Shown: positions 1 through 12,199 of the stretch, one piece after another
Position numbering within the stretch: position 1 is the stretch's first letter
How the letters are laid out: every line of letters starts with the position of its first letter
Assembly: GCA_022376515.1 (NCBI GenBank)
Contig: WTXI01000364.1
Location: 1 to 33,737, forward strand
Length of the DNA: 33,737 nt
Source: Lactifluus volemus
Taxonomy: Eukaryota > Basidiomycota > Agaricomycetes > Russulales > Russulaceae
Reading direction: 5' to 3'
Made by a program: the position numbers and the translations under genes
The notes under the pieces: generated by a model
Database searches by the model: none
Seen by the model: only the letters and a program-made list of their open reading frames with translations
Told to the model about the DNA's origin: nothing

Positions 1-1333
1 CTTCACAGTCCATACGTCCGACACACTTGGTGTAGAAACTTGTTGTACTTGCCATAAAATCGGGCCTACTCATTCAAGGTGTCGTGAGGATGTCTCTGCT
101 TCCACGTCGATCGATGTGGAAACTCAGAATTACTTGAAGTCAACTCCTGTCTGGGATGCAGCTAAAGAGTAGGTACAACCTGCATTTTGCTCGACAGGGT
201 CGATAACCATCGATTCTCCAGCCTAATCAAAATATTAACTTTAACGAACAATGAAGATAAAGTCTCGATTGACAAAGTCCGTCTCAAGTATGAGTCATTT
301 CTGAGGCTCCTTCAAGAGCGCGTGAGTCTAGTCTACCTGTGTTTATTATACAGTGGTATCGCCTGACTTTACACTATCAGAACCCTGAAGATTCTAAGAT
401 CCCGAAGTCATACATGGAGCTTTTGAAGCAGGCAGGAAATGTCAGACGGCCATTCCATTGCCAGGCTGTTGCACTTACTCTATTGTGCCGCGAACTGGTC
501 ACCAAGTTTGGCAACGAACGCCATCGTACAGCCGAGAATGCGCTTTCACTCGAACTGTACGTGGACTCCCAGTTCGTCCCAGCTCGAGCCATCCGCTGAC
601 GACGGTTTTGTACGGCTAGCGCTTGTGATGAGACGCTCAAGGCCTTGAAGGAGGCTATCACCGCGGCGACAGAGTTGAAGATATTCGAGACGGTGGATTT
701 TAACGACCATCCTGCCCCCAGGGCCCTCGCGATCGCTCAGGATCGTATCAAAGACTGTTTCCATACTTTCGGTGTATGTCTCCTTTTTCTCTGCGCAATC
801 TACGACTTTCTGACTATCCTCCCACTCGCGCAGCTTGGCGGTGAATGGCCCGAGAATGAGCAACTCATCTCTGAGGCAATGATAAAAGACGAGGATCGCT
901 TGGAGGCGTTCAATGAGGCACTTGCCACGGTGAACCAAATTGCTAAGTTTCCCTTGCACTTATCTCACGGAGTGAATCTAGCTACCTCCCCTTCCTGCAC
1001 AAGAGACCACTGCACGGGTCAAAGTAACTGTCATTGTGCTCGATCGGACAACGTCAGGTCTCGTTGATCAAGTTACAGGTACGCCCCGACCGAAAGCTTT
1101 GTTCCCTCAAAGGTACTCACGATGAACCATGTATAGTCAACGTCGAAAGCTCCGCTCGGCTGAGTGCTGTGCGCTGGACGGTTGCTGGGGGGCTTGATGA
1201 GCAACTAGCCAAACGCGCACTCGAGACTGGCGAGTTTCTGTTCGGACGTGACGACCGACTCTGCAAATTGCGCTGCAAGGTTTCATATATAGCCAATTAT
1301 AATGAAGGATGTACTCTTAAGCTCGTCATCTGA
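1..1333 (+). CDS. Unrecognised multi-exon protein, 3' part (5' end outside window)
   Basis: I do not recognise this protein. An open frame enters from the left edge and chains through short introns in consistent phase: exons <1-168, 222-321, 381-556, 620-773, 834-929 (less certain), 1006-1078 (less certain) and 1137-1333. Introns are 53-76 nt, and several have clear donors (GTGAGT, GTACGT, GTATGT) and CTGAC-type branch sites. The first exon holds a Cys/His cluster (CCTCHK...C) that could be part of a zinc-binding motif. The middle is hydrophilic and probably helical (MELLKQAGNVRR, TLKALKEAITAATELK). The last exon contains SAVRWTVAGGLDEQLAKR. The stop is TGA at 1331-1333. The exon reading is well supported to about 930; the end of the model is a best guess. 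No function is proposed. Confidence 0.5.
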
Positions 1334-3079
1334 GATATTTGGCACTCTGCAGCCTCTCACCTTGTTTTATATCCGTCGCCTGCATATGGTCGTCTGTTCC
1401 CCGTCAACTTGTTTCAGTTTCCAGCTACGCATAAACTGTTATGAATTTCGTACTATCATTCATCAGACTCAGCTCGATTATCCCATAAGGGACCTTTCAC
1501 GTGACGAGATGGTGCGCTTCGATCTGAGAGTCTGACACGGCAGCCAACGGTTATGACAATCATCAAAAATATAAGCAGCTCAGGGTCATGCTCTATTTCT
1601 ACATGGAATATATTCACATGGTACTGTACATGCTACAAGTCAAAGCCGGCGTCTTGGCCGGCGTTGGTTGAGACTGGGTGCTGAGATATTTCAAGATTAC
1701 GAACCTGTGATTACGAACGGATTGATGATAGTACAGTATTACACTGGGAAGCCTGATGACTTGCGTGACCTTCTCGCCGAGCGGTGCACGTTCTTAGGTA
1801 AAAGTCTAAAATTTTCCTGCGGTGGAGAATGAGATTAGATCGGCTCTGAGTGTTACAGTGTACAGAGCATAGTGGCACGCATACGAGTGCTTTCAGGTGC
1901 TGGAACATGCCATATATGACCGAGTAGGATTGAAATTGAATGAGGGGTAGGCGTGTAGACATGTCACGCAAGATGTGACAAATTTGTGACACGGCCACCA
2001 AGCGCGAAGCGTGCTTATGAAATAGCCAGGTACCTCGGATGGTCGCTACTACAGACTAAGTTACAGTAATCTCATGGCCGCCGAGAGAATGTACATCACC
2101 CGAACTGGTATGTGATGTGATTTCTCAGCGATTCGAAGGGAGCGGTCATCGTGGTCTATAATCGTTTCGATGCCTTTCTCAGTTCATAGCATCAATGTCT
2201 CACTTTGGGTGTGGAAAAACAAAGTTGTCATTGATGCTTCCGAATTACTTTTACGCCGGTCAAACCTAGATTGAGACATCTGGTGCAGGGAACAAAGGGA
2301 TTGATGAGACAGATCCGCGATCGCTCGCCTCTTTACGGTGCAAGGAAGGACCCCGTGGGCGTGGGACTAAAAACAGTTGTCGGAGTGTTCACTTTTAGAT
2401 GACTGCCAGCAAAGTTATTCACGGGTTCACATGGACATATTAAGGCACCTTCAATTACCGCTTGAGCGCACTCAGGACAACTACTGTAGGCGTGGGAGGG
2501 CGTTCTCGTTCGATTACGAAAAACATAAGACGCGTTCGGCTACGTAGACTACGTGGGCCTGTGAGGTCACAATAACAGATGAGTGTGGGGTGGTGGAGGG
2601 GTGTGGTGAAGAAGGTTGTGGGGCCGACGTCATCCTGTTGATTCCTTTACTTACTACTACGTTTTCAATGGTCAGCATGATGCCGAACACACAGGATGTG
2701 ATCTCTCACGACCAGGCCCGCCGGTGATCATGAGGCGACATGATTGTAGGAAAAGGCAAAAATGGATAGTCAGCAGTCGGTAGTAATCAATATTGTCCTG
2801 GAAAGTGTTTTGCCAGTCATGGATGATGAGTCGTTTCTCGTGACTACGCTGACGAAATTGCTTATTCATGCTGCCTCGCCACCTCAATTCCCATGTGTTC
2901 GGCGTGTGAAGTGATCAAGCTGACAGTTTTAACTGACATCCTGCGGCGTTTTTTCATTTTTAGTTGTAAGAATCAGACGTGCAAAGTAGTAGCTATTTCT
3001 CACACGAATCGTATAAGAATAGCAGGGATGTTCTCTCATCGCCCCACAACAACTACAGCAATCGAATACTCAGCTCACC
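1334..3079. other. Intergenic region, no convincing gene
   Basis: About 1.75 kb between the unknown gene and the glutathione S-transferase. Open frames are short and show no intron chain or family motif. A GCCGGC motif occurs twice, six bases apart, at 1645-1650 and 1657-1662. The right-hand part must hold the promoter of the downstream gene, but I see no clear TATA box or named operator. Confidence 0.5.
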
Positions 3080-3890
3080 ATGGGAATCAAGCTTTACGGT
3101 GCCCCTCAATCCACTTGCACTCGCCGTGTGGCACTTATTGCCAAGGAGTGTAACATCCCTTATGAGGTCGTCGCCATCGACTTCATGGCGGGCGACCACA
3201 AGCAAGCGGCGTACAAGACACACCAGCCTTTCGGCCAGGTGCCATACATTGTCGTACGTCTCTCCCAAGCCCTTCATATATTCATGGTATCTGATATTTC
3301 CTCTGATGAGTAGGATGAGGACGGCTTCGAGCTGTACGAGTCGCGCGCTATTGCCCGCTACCTTGCCACGAAGGGTTCCGGCACAAAGCTGATCCCCACC
3401 GAGCCAAAGGCCTATGCCAAGTTCGAGCAGGCAGCAAGCGTCGAGTATTCGCAATTTGATCCGTATGCAAGCGGCATCGCCAACGAGAAGTTGTTCAAGA
3501 GCTACCGCGGCGAAACGACAAATGAGGGTCACCTCAAAGAACTCATCAGTGGCCTCGAAGGGAAGCTCGAGGGGTATGAGGCCATTTTGGGCAAGCAGAA
3601 GTACCTCGCTGGTAATGTGCGTCGTGTCAGACATGTGCGTGAACTGCCCAATACTGATGAGTCTTGCTGTTGTAGGAGGTCACCCTCGCGGATTTGTCCC
3701 ACTTGCCATACGGTAGCATGGTCTTTGAGCACCTCAAGGTAGTAGATCTAACAAAATATCCCAATGTCCACAGGTAAGTGATATGAAAGGCAAAATGTCC
3801 AGTACTAGTAGTACTAACGCATGAAAATCCAGATGGTGGAGCGAAATCACCTCCAGGCCCAGCTGGCTGGCAGTGAAGAACGGGGCTTGA
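3080..3890 (+). CDS. Glutathione S-transferase, phi-like class
   Basis: Predicted cytosolic enzyme that conjugates glutathione to electrophiles or reduces peroxides. Four exons (3080-3253, 3314-3616, 3676-3773, 3833-3890) give 210 aa, a normal GST length. The N-terminal thioredoxin fold starts MGIKLYGAPQSTCTRRV; Ser11 in PQSTC is the likely catalytic residue, as in phi-class enzymes. The glutathione-binding QVPYI (53-57, cis-Pro55) and ESRAIARYL (67-75) follow. The all-helical C-terminal half contains YLAGNEVTLADLSHLPYG with the TLAD N-capping box, and ends in RWWSEITSRPSWLAVK. The second intron starts at GTGCGT (3617): this donor, not the earlier GTAATG at 3612, keeps the family frame. The third intron has a CTAAC branch site near 3813. 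The next gene starts 251 bp downstream on the same strand. The phi assignment is from motif memory; a related fungal class is possible. Confidence 0.9.
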
Positions 3891-4141
3891 GTGTAGATGG
3901 GGGAAAAGGAATGTCCAAGCGTGGCGTTTTTTGAGATGCTAGATTCTAGTCGCACCTATTGCTGTGGTGTACAGTATACGTTACGTTGATCAATGAGACA
4001 GTAAACAATTTGTGCGCTACTAGAAATTGAAGCACGTGGTCGACAATTACATAATCAAAGGCACGACTTTTGCTTGGCATTGACTCTTGTACAGTACAGT
4101 AACTTGTACTTGGAGGTCGTCCTCTTCCATTCTCTTTTACC

Positions 4142-7100
4142 ATGTCCATGAGGACGCGTCGAAAAAGCAAGGCACAAGCCGCTGCTGCTGCTGCCGCTGC
4201 CGCCGAACACGACTTTGAGCCGGCTGGGTCTGTCGCGCCCTCTGAGGTGCAGGGGTCCAGTGCTGGCCTCTCCAAGGTCGAATTTTCCGTGTCGATCCCG
4301 GACGACTTTGACCTCGATTACCTCTCAAAATTTCTTCCCGACGTATCTTTCGAATCGCCGTCTCCGGATACCGTTTTGTCACTTTACCGCCTCGTGGTCT
4401 CGCAAGCTGTCGATTCGGAGGAAGCCCTCCGCGAGTTGGAAGAGTTGCGCGCTGAGAATGAAAGGAAGGATATTGAGCTCGACCAAGCTCTACAAGATCG
4501 CGAGTCGTCCGTGTCTTCTCTGGAAACTCAGTGCAAGGGACTTCAAGAGGAGTTGGTCAAGGTCAAGCAGGAGCGCGACACTTTTGGTGAGTCCAATACC
4601 CTTGTTTTTCAACACATGATTATATTCAACACTATTTCCCTCTTCTCTCGCCTATCTAGCGTCTTCTAAAAGCAATTTAGAGTCGCAACTTTCCACCTTG
4701 AATAGTTCGCAGTCCATTTCGTCCACAGAGTTGGACTCGTTCAGGCACAAGGTCGAGGATACTGAACGAGAAAAACGCGATCTCCTTGGTGTTGTCAGTA
4801 GGTTAAAGGAGGATGGTGCTCAGCGCGATGGTATGTTCTCCATTATTTCGCTTTTCCGATGGTCTTGCGCACCTGAACTTCACTAGAGGAGATCCAGACA
4901 CTTCGCACAAGTCTCAAGGAGGCGAGGCAGGACCAACAGTCTTTAGAGACTCAACTCAGAGAGCTTCGTTCAGCCGAATCTTCCACCAAAGTGCGTGTCC
5001 TCTGATCGTACTCCGTGTAGCATTAAACGGATCTGCGCATAGTTCAAGCTGGATTCCCTTACACAACAACTCCAACTTGCACGGGATGAGGCGGACCGCA
5101 CCTCCAAGGAACTCACTAAAAAGTCTGAAGACTTTGCCAAGTACCGTCACGAGAAGCACGCTGCCCTTTCCCAGCTGCACTCGTCATACGATGCGCTCCA
5201 AGAGGCTAACGCTTCAACCGAAGGGACGCTCAAGGCTCTCCGTAATGCACACAACACGCAGTCCCAACAGCTTTCACAATCAATTGCCCGGGTGCAAGAC
5301 CTAAGCGCTCGGATTGCTGAACAGGACGCGACATACACGAGCGAGGTTACGGGGTTGCGGCGACTCATTGAGATGATCGAATCCCGCGAGGCTCAATCCA
5401 AGGCGATTGTCGAAAACGTAGAGCAGGAGTGGGCGACCGTCAACGAGCGCGCAGATCGTCGTGAAGCTGCTCTGCGCGAGCAGGTCGAGCGAGAACGGTC
5501 ACGTACCGAAGCTGCAGAAGCGCGCGTCGAAGAACTGGAGCGCGTTCTGGAGAAGGTCAATCGTGGCGAATTCCCCGTCCCCGCACCCGGATCTTCTCTA
5601 CCTTCAACGCCAGCCAGGGGCTCTTCGGACCTGTTGACCCAAGGGATGATGGGCCTCAGTCCAACTGTGGCGATAGCAAGCCGAGCGCAGCGGAGCGGCA
5701 AGACATTCACTGAAGTATATGCGGATCACGTACGCCTGCAAGACGAGTACGCGAAAAAGTGCGCCGAGTATGACCGCATGGACCGCACTCTTGCGCAGGT
5801 ATTAGCGCAGATCGAGGAACGCGTAGGTCTTTTGTTTCAGTTACATTCCTGCACAACTCTGACTATTTATAGGCACCGATCCTCGCCCAACAACGTGCCG
5901 AGTACGAACGGCTACAATCCGAGGCAGTACAGCTTGCGTCTCAGCTTACAGATGCTCTCGCTGAGCGTGATACCAGTGTTTCTACCGCAACTGACGTCTC
6001 TCAACGCCTTGTGAAGACGAACCGCGAGAATGAACTGCTTCAGAAACAGCTGAACGATCTCGGACGGCAAGTTCAGGGCTTGTTGAAAGAGATTGCTAGA
6101 CGACAGGACCCGACTATCCCCTCGGATGAGGAGCTGGAAGCGGATGAGAGCACCGCACCCGCCGAAAGCATAGATCAAGTTATCACCCATCATCTCGTCC
6201 TCTTCCGTAGCATTCCAGCACTACAGGCACAGAATCAAAAGTTGCTCGGCATCGTTCGTGAGATGGGTGCCAAGATGGAGGCGGAGGAACGCGAGTACCG
6301 CGAGGCGCTCGAGAAAGAGCAAGGTGAGGCGGTGCGCGAAGCGCATGAAGCCATCACTGCGCTACAAGAACAGCTCGAGGCGCAGCGCCGTGCTCACGAC
6401 GTCAAGATGCAGGCATTCATCAAGGAACGCGACTCGCTCAGAGTGCTCCTCGCGCGGGCAGAGCGTGGCGGTGCTGGAAAGGATTCGCATGGTCAAGCGA
6501 ATGGACCAGTGGCAGACCCCGATCTCGCAAAGGAGCTCGCGGAGATACAGCAACAGTTTGATGTGTATCGGGCTGAGATGGGCGTTGACTCTACGCACCT
6601 GCGTGAGGATGCTGTCGCGGCACAACGCGAAGTCGCCCAACTCACCGCCCAGCTTGCCAAAGCTAACGCGAAATTGGAGATAACTGGAGGTACGTTTTGG
6701 TTACCGACTACTGCTAATTCGTGTGGCGCTTACCGACGAGACAATTCAGATCGCTTCAGGATGTTGCAGGAGCAACAGGCACTGACGCTGCGCGACCTCG
6801 ACGACCTGACGAAGCGGAACCGTGACTTGTACGAACGTTTCACCTCCGTGGATATCGAGTGTAATCGTGTCACGGAGGATCTCGTCGCTGCGAACGGAAA
6901 AATGGATCAGCTGCGTAACGAGTGCGCAAATTTACGAGCCGAGAAGAAGATTTGGGAGGTGAGTATCACATAAAACTCTGATTTCGAAAGGTGCTAACAC
7001 CGCGGGATACAGAGTGTGGAGAGCCGCCTTGTCGAAGAAAATAAGGCGTTGTCTATGGAGCGTTCCCATCTGTCCGATCTCATGGCGAACGTTCAGAAGA

Positions 7101-10100
7101 TGCACAATGACATTGAGCGCTCGAGTGAGAATGACCGACGCCGGCTTGAGAGTCAGGTTCAGCTCCTCGAAAACCAGACGTTCGTGTTTATCGCTTTTGG
7201 TCACGTGATACGTGGCTGACTTCCTTTTGCAGCCAGGATTCGCGTCAACAACTCAACGAGGAGAGGCAGAATGTTCGACGCCTCACTCTGCAACGGGAGG
7301 TTGAAGCCAAGGAGTTGCGAAATACGATCGATAATCAGGTATGGACGCTAAATGTGCAGCCGCCTGCCTTGGTTTTCTCTAATGCGACGTGGAAAAGGCA
7401 CGTGATCTCACGGAAGTGCGCATGTCGCTCGCCAAGGCGGAGACAAGCAAGACACATCTTGAGCAACGAGTAGAGGAGTTATCTCGCAAGTCTCAAGGAG
7501 ATGGGGAGAGACTAGCGGTATACGAGCGGAGATCCTCAGTTGCCAACGGTGTCGCTCATCATGCTGCCGCGGAAGGAGGATCTCGGGAGGATCAGCTGGA
7601 GGTTGAGGTGGCGGACCTTCGGTATGTCGCATGACGCCGTCTTCTTATGTTTCGATGGAGTGACGCTTTTTCCCCCTAGTGCATCGCTCAAAGTGGCAGA
7701 GGTTGATTTGGCCACCGCCCGTAGTCATATCCAGCAATTCAAGGAGATCAGCCAGGCGAACGAAGAAGCGCTAGCGTCACTAAACACGACGTATGATGAA
7801 TACAAGTCCTCCACCGAAGCTCAGCTCACAGCTTCTTGGGTATGCTGTTAGCCAGTGAAATTTGACAACAGCTTACGTATTCTTGTAGGGCCAACAAGAA
7901 ACCCTTCAGAACACTTTGAAGACTGCTGAGAGGGAACTCGAGGAAACGAGAGCATCCCTGGCCGAAACGAAGCGTGCGTTTGAGAGTGCGCGCGAGGAAT
8001 GGCAGGCGGACAAGAAGACTCTAGAAGACACGATCGTGGATATGACGACGGCCGAAAAGAATCTTGCCGAAGACAGGTTAATCCGCGAGTCTGATGTTCA
8101 TGCTTATGAGGAGCGCGTCAGAGTAGGTGCATCCTTGGCGTGACCGACTTCGATCGCTTACCTTTACGTGCAAATAGGCCGCTGAGGAGAAGTATTCGCG
8201 TGAGGTCATTGCACATGCGGACGCAATCAAAGTCATGGAGGATCTTAAAAGACGTCTCCACGACCTTCAAGTATCCGAACGGAACAACCGGATGGCAGCT
8301 GAGACCGCCCAGGCTAAATTGACTACCTCTGAAAGTAGTTGGAACCAGCAAAGGCAAGCGCTCGATAGGGAGATGGCTGATCTTGCGACAAGGTAATTAT
8401 GATATCTTTCGCTCCCCGCCCGCGGCAGCTGACAAATACTTCTAGGTGTAAGGCACTGACCGAGCAAAACAACGTGCTCCATCAACATCTGGATAATGTC
8501 AGTTCGCAAGCTGCTCGCATTCGCCAAGCCGCCGATTCGTCCTTATCCACACCAGGCGAAGGCGAGACCACCGACGGCACGGAGGTCAAGCTGTCTGAGC
8601 TCCGCGCGGTGATTAATTACCTACGCAAGGAGAAGGAGATAGTGGACATGCAGCTCGAACTGTGCAAGCAAGAGAACGCCCGCTTGAAGACGCAGATCGG
8701 ACACCTCACTCGTGACCTGGAGGACACCAGGGCTACTCTTTCCGAGGTAAATCCGTCTTATCACCCGAACATTGGCCATGCGTGATCTCATATTTTCTCA
8801 GGAGCGAGAGTGTGCAGCTTCGGTAGCCGCCACAGATGCACAACACGCGGAACTGGTCGAAAAGATCCAACAGTTGAACCTCCTGCGCGAGAGCAACGCA
8901 ACGCTTCGCACAGACTCGGAGGCGCATGCGAAGCGCTCCCGTGAGCTCGATGGCAAGCTGAAAACTCTGCTTCAAGAACTTGATCCGCTTCGTGAACGCA
9001 CACGCACCTTGCAAGCTGAATTGGATGTTCGGAGTGAACACGTTGCACGGCTAGAAGACGAAACCCGCAGATGGCAAGAGCGTAACAGCCAGCTGCTCAG
9101 CAAGGTACGTTCGTTCGTTTTACTTTTCACTTATACGATAGGTGCTGACTTGACCGCACAGTATGATCGCGTTGACCCCGCCGAGTTCCAGTCACTCAAG
9201 GATGAGATCGAAAGCTTGAGAACGGAGAAGGAGGCTTGGGAGGCTCAGCAGAACAAGCATACCGAAGAATTGAACGAACAGCTCGAAAAGGTGATTATCG
9301 TGCGCTCACTTGCAGCTGATAACCTACATAATTTCAAATCATAGATCGCTACGTTGGAGAAAACGAATAAGAGTAACAGGGAAGCGATCACGAAAAACAA
9401 CCAGATTTTCCGACAGCGAATGGGTACTCTAAATGCGGAAAACACTCAATTGAAGTCGAACCTCGAGACTGCGCAGAAGGAGACAGCTACTATTACGGAG
9501 GAGCGCGATTCCCTCAAAGCCTCTGCCGCTGCAGAAAGCGCCACCTCCGAGCCACTCGCAGAAGAACTCGAACGGTTGAGAAAAGAGAAAGTTTCTTTGG
9601 AGCAGGCCTTGGAGGAAGAGAAGTCCAAAAAGCCCGCGCAGATGCCCCCGCCTGATACATCCGATTTGGAGTCTCGCCTTGTATGCTGTTTCGACTACGT
9701 ATATGTCGCTTATTCTGACTGTCCTCCTAGACCGCACTTACGCAGGAGCGAGACCAACTTATCGCAGAAAAGGAGGAATGGAAGAAGCACTCCGAAGCGA
9801 CGGAGGTCAAAGCAGGGAAGGAGGACTGGGAAGCTGAAAAAGTGGAGCTCCTCAAGAGCCGCGATGATGCTGCTGCGCAGGCCAAGGTAAGAGTCGTTAC
9901 CAACTTGCATAAGGACGCACTCAACACCCCTGCAGGCCGCGCGAGAGGAAGCAGAGAAACTCAAAGAGGCAGAGCGTGGTCTCCGGATGTCAAATGTAAT
10001 TCTCATGTGCTCGGCATAAACGTTTTCATCTCGGCTGAACCTTTATTTAACAGGAAAAGCTCAGCACTCGGATACGTGAGCAACAGGTTGCGCGCCAAAA

Positions 10101-11076
10101 GGCGATTGACGAGCAAGATGCCGCAATCAAAGCTGCGGTGGAAAAAGCTACGAACGACTTGCGTAGCGTCCCATCTACAACGTCTGAGGAACTCACAAAA
10201 AAACACGCCGAGGAATTGCGGGCCCTGGAAGAGCGTCTCGTTGCGAAGCACCAAGAAGAACTCGAAAAGGCCGTCGAAGCAGCGACATCCAAGGCTCAAG
10301 AATCTGCACCTGCATCCGGAACTGGGACAACTGCAGAGGATCAAAAAGCCACCATCGATGCGGCAGTAGCGACGGCTGTAACTGCCAAAGAGGCGGAACT
10401 GAAAACCAAATACGACGCTGCTATCGATAAAGCCGTGGAGAGTGGTCGTCTGGAGGGCACTATGAAGCTGAGGTTGAAGGATACCCAGCTGATCAAGGCC
10501 CAGAACAAGGTCAAGGAACTTGAAGAGCAGGTAGAACAGCTCAAAAAAGCTGGCGCGTCAGTCACTTCTCCAACCGCCGCGCCTTCCACCTCCTCCCCTT
10601 CTCCTACAACTTCTGCTCCACCTCGGGGAGGTGCTCCTCCGACCGCTCCGGTGCGCAAACCCTCTGTTGCGACTATCGCTGCCGGTCACGCCCAAGTCGC
10701 GCGGGGTCGTGGCCGAGGAGTAACTCGAGGGAATATTGGCATTCGTGGCGCTGCAGCGCCTGGTACCGGCCGCGGGGCCGGTGCACCTCAAGGTTCTGCG
10801 AGTAGTGGTGCTGGGGTAGCTATCATGGGTGCGGCGACTAAAAGGATACGCGAAGAAGGCGACGCGTCGACGGATGACTCGCTTTCTAAACGTTTGAAAC
10901 CAGCTCCTACAACGACAACGACAACAGCAACGGCAACAACAACTACTACACCAGCAACGACAGCTGCTGCTGCTGCTGCTGGGGATGGCGGTAGCGCTGG
11001 TACTCCCAACACTGGCGGTACTAATACCGGCGGGAAGCCAATCACCTTGCAGCGTAATCGTGTCCAACCTTCATGA
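4142..11076 (+). CDS. MLP1: Nuclear pore basket protein Mlp1/TPR
   Basis: Long coiled-coil filament of the nuclear basket, involved in mRNA export surveillance and pore-chromatin contacts. Nineteen exons: 4142-4586, 4660-4830, 4887-4990, 5043-5822, 5873-6689, 6750-6958, 7013-7179, 7233-7338, 7398-7621, 7680-7839, 7889-8122, 8178-8392, 8446-8746, 8802-9104, 9162-9290, 9345-9680, 9731-9886, 9936-9995, 10054-11076. They sum to 5940 nt (1979 aa) with phase kept throughout. Family signatures: SPTVAIASRAQRSGKTFTEV (from about 446), AEVDLATARSHIQQFKEIS (about 1014), LSELRAVINYLRKEKEIVD (about 1260), LNLLRESNATLR, and RWQERNSQLLSK followed by YDRVDP (about 1401-1418). Heptad-rich coil spans roughly 90-1800. 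The tail is Ser/Thr/Pro-rich, then RG-rich (ARGRGRGVTRG, about 1855), then has basic NLS-like patches (KRIREE, SKRLKP) and a Thr/Ala tract. Length fits the family (about 1900-2300 aa). Introns at 7180 (GTTCGT donor) and 7339 are the least certain. Confidence 0.93.
4178..4204 (+). repeat. GCN trinucleotide run encoding nine alanines
   Basis: Nine consecutive Ala codons, mixed GCT and GCC, at residues 13-21 of the Mlp1/TPR protein, just after a basic RTRRKSK start. The run is likely to vary in length between strains. Confidence 0.85.
10908..10980 (+). repeat. ACN/GCN low-complexity tract (Thr then Ala) in Mlp1/TPR tail
   Basis: Imperfect triplet tract of ACA/ACG/ACT and GCA/GCG codons, ending in a run of GCT, near the C-terminus of the Mlp1/TPR protein. 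It is in frame and encodes a disordered Thr/Ala linker. Confidence 0.8.
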
Positions 11077-12199
11077 TATTATATATATAACCGCAATCGT
11101 GCCTCTTTTTTGCTATGCTTTGTTGTTTTTTTTTGGTGATCATTTGTAAAACAGAACTCGGACTCATTGCACGTAATTGTATCATTGCTTTTTTAAAATC
11201 TGCTTTGTCGCCGAAACTTTGCTCGCAGTAGCATGATGATAGTGTTTCACAAGCGTGACATTACGATCGGGACATGTAGTATAGGTCACGGCAAGGTACT
11301 TTACAGGGGCCAGAAGAGTCCCCGAACTGAAAGCAGCTAATCTAGAATCAGCGAGAGAGAAGATACCGATGCTACTAGCAAGTAGGCTAATAGTATGCGA
11401 CTATTTACTGGCGATCTGAGAGAAAGCCAACATATGTACTGTACCTAATTGAGGTGATGACGCGCAGTTATTAATAATGACTGCGAGGGTAAAGGATCTA
11501 CAGATCTAAGGTAGGTGGGGTGCTAAATAGTTTCTATCTCCGTAACGTCAGGTGCAACTTGAACGTGATTAATGTTGTTCAGGTAAGGGGTTTGTCGCGC
11601 CACAAGGTTTGTAGTGGTGCTAATCCTGCTTCTCAAAGTACAATTTGCAAAGCTTTTTATACACATTTTTGTTCCGTAGCTGTTAAATAGTAAAACGAAT
11701 CGAGAAAGTAATGTACAATCCTAGTGGTCACGAAAACAGATCCGAGGGTAAGTAAATCGCGAGGCCCTATAAACAAAAATTTCGAAGTCACGTGCACTTA
11801 TGAAGGCTGCTCCCACTCTCCTCAAAAGAGAAGAAATCCAAGACCGAAGGTCTGCACTTAGTCCAAGGCTGGATGTGGACAGGAAACTGAGAGAGACGAG
11901 GCAGGTAGAGAACACGACGAGACAAAGGAAACGTTTGAGTGGCACGGGGCCACACGTGGACGGGCCTATGCCCCAGGCGCAAAGCGTGCCGTGGCTGAGA
12001 TGGTGGCTGTGGCACGTGTAACTGGGCATTAAGGGAGAGGTGGAAATAGGGGTGTGTGAATCGACGAGGAGAGCGGTGAGAGTGGAAGAAGAAGGAATTG
12101 AATGAGGCGAACGAGAGGAGGACCGGGGAGAATAGAACATCGTATACAAAGCGTGGTTGCAAGGTCGACATTACACCTCCGATTCAACGATGTGGCGTG
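11077..12199. other. Convergent intergenic region
   Basis: Lies between the 3' end of the Mlp1/TPR gene (+) and the 3' end of the MARVEL-like gene (-). An AT-rich stretch (ATATTATATATATAA at about 11077-11092) directly follows the Mlp1 stop and probably belongs to its 3' processing signals. Open frames on the minus strand between 11721 and 12171 lie just beyond the MARVEL-like stop and have no recognisable motif, so they may be 3' UTR. Confidence 0.5.

Noticed and set aside
1711..2001. 96-codon minus-strand frame in the first intergenic gap
   Set aside because: No motif, no supporting splice structure, and the length is expected by chance.
3612..3675. GTAATG at 3612 as donor of the second GST intron
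   Set aside because: It puts the following exon out of the GST frame; GTGCGT at 3617 gives the conserved YLAGNEVTLADL.
11721..12171. Minus-strand frames of 127-142 codons downstream of the MARVEL-like gene
   Set aside because: Low-complexity Ser-rich translations in competing frames with no motif or intron chain; more likely 3' UTR or intergenic.
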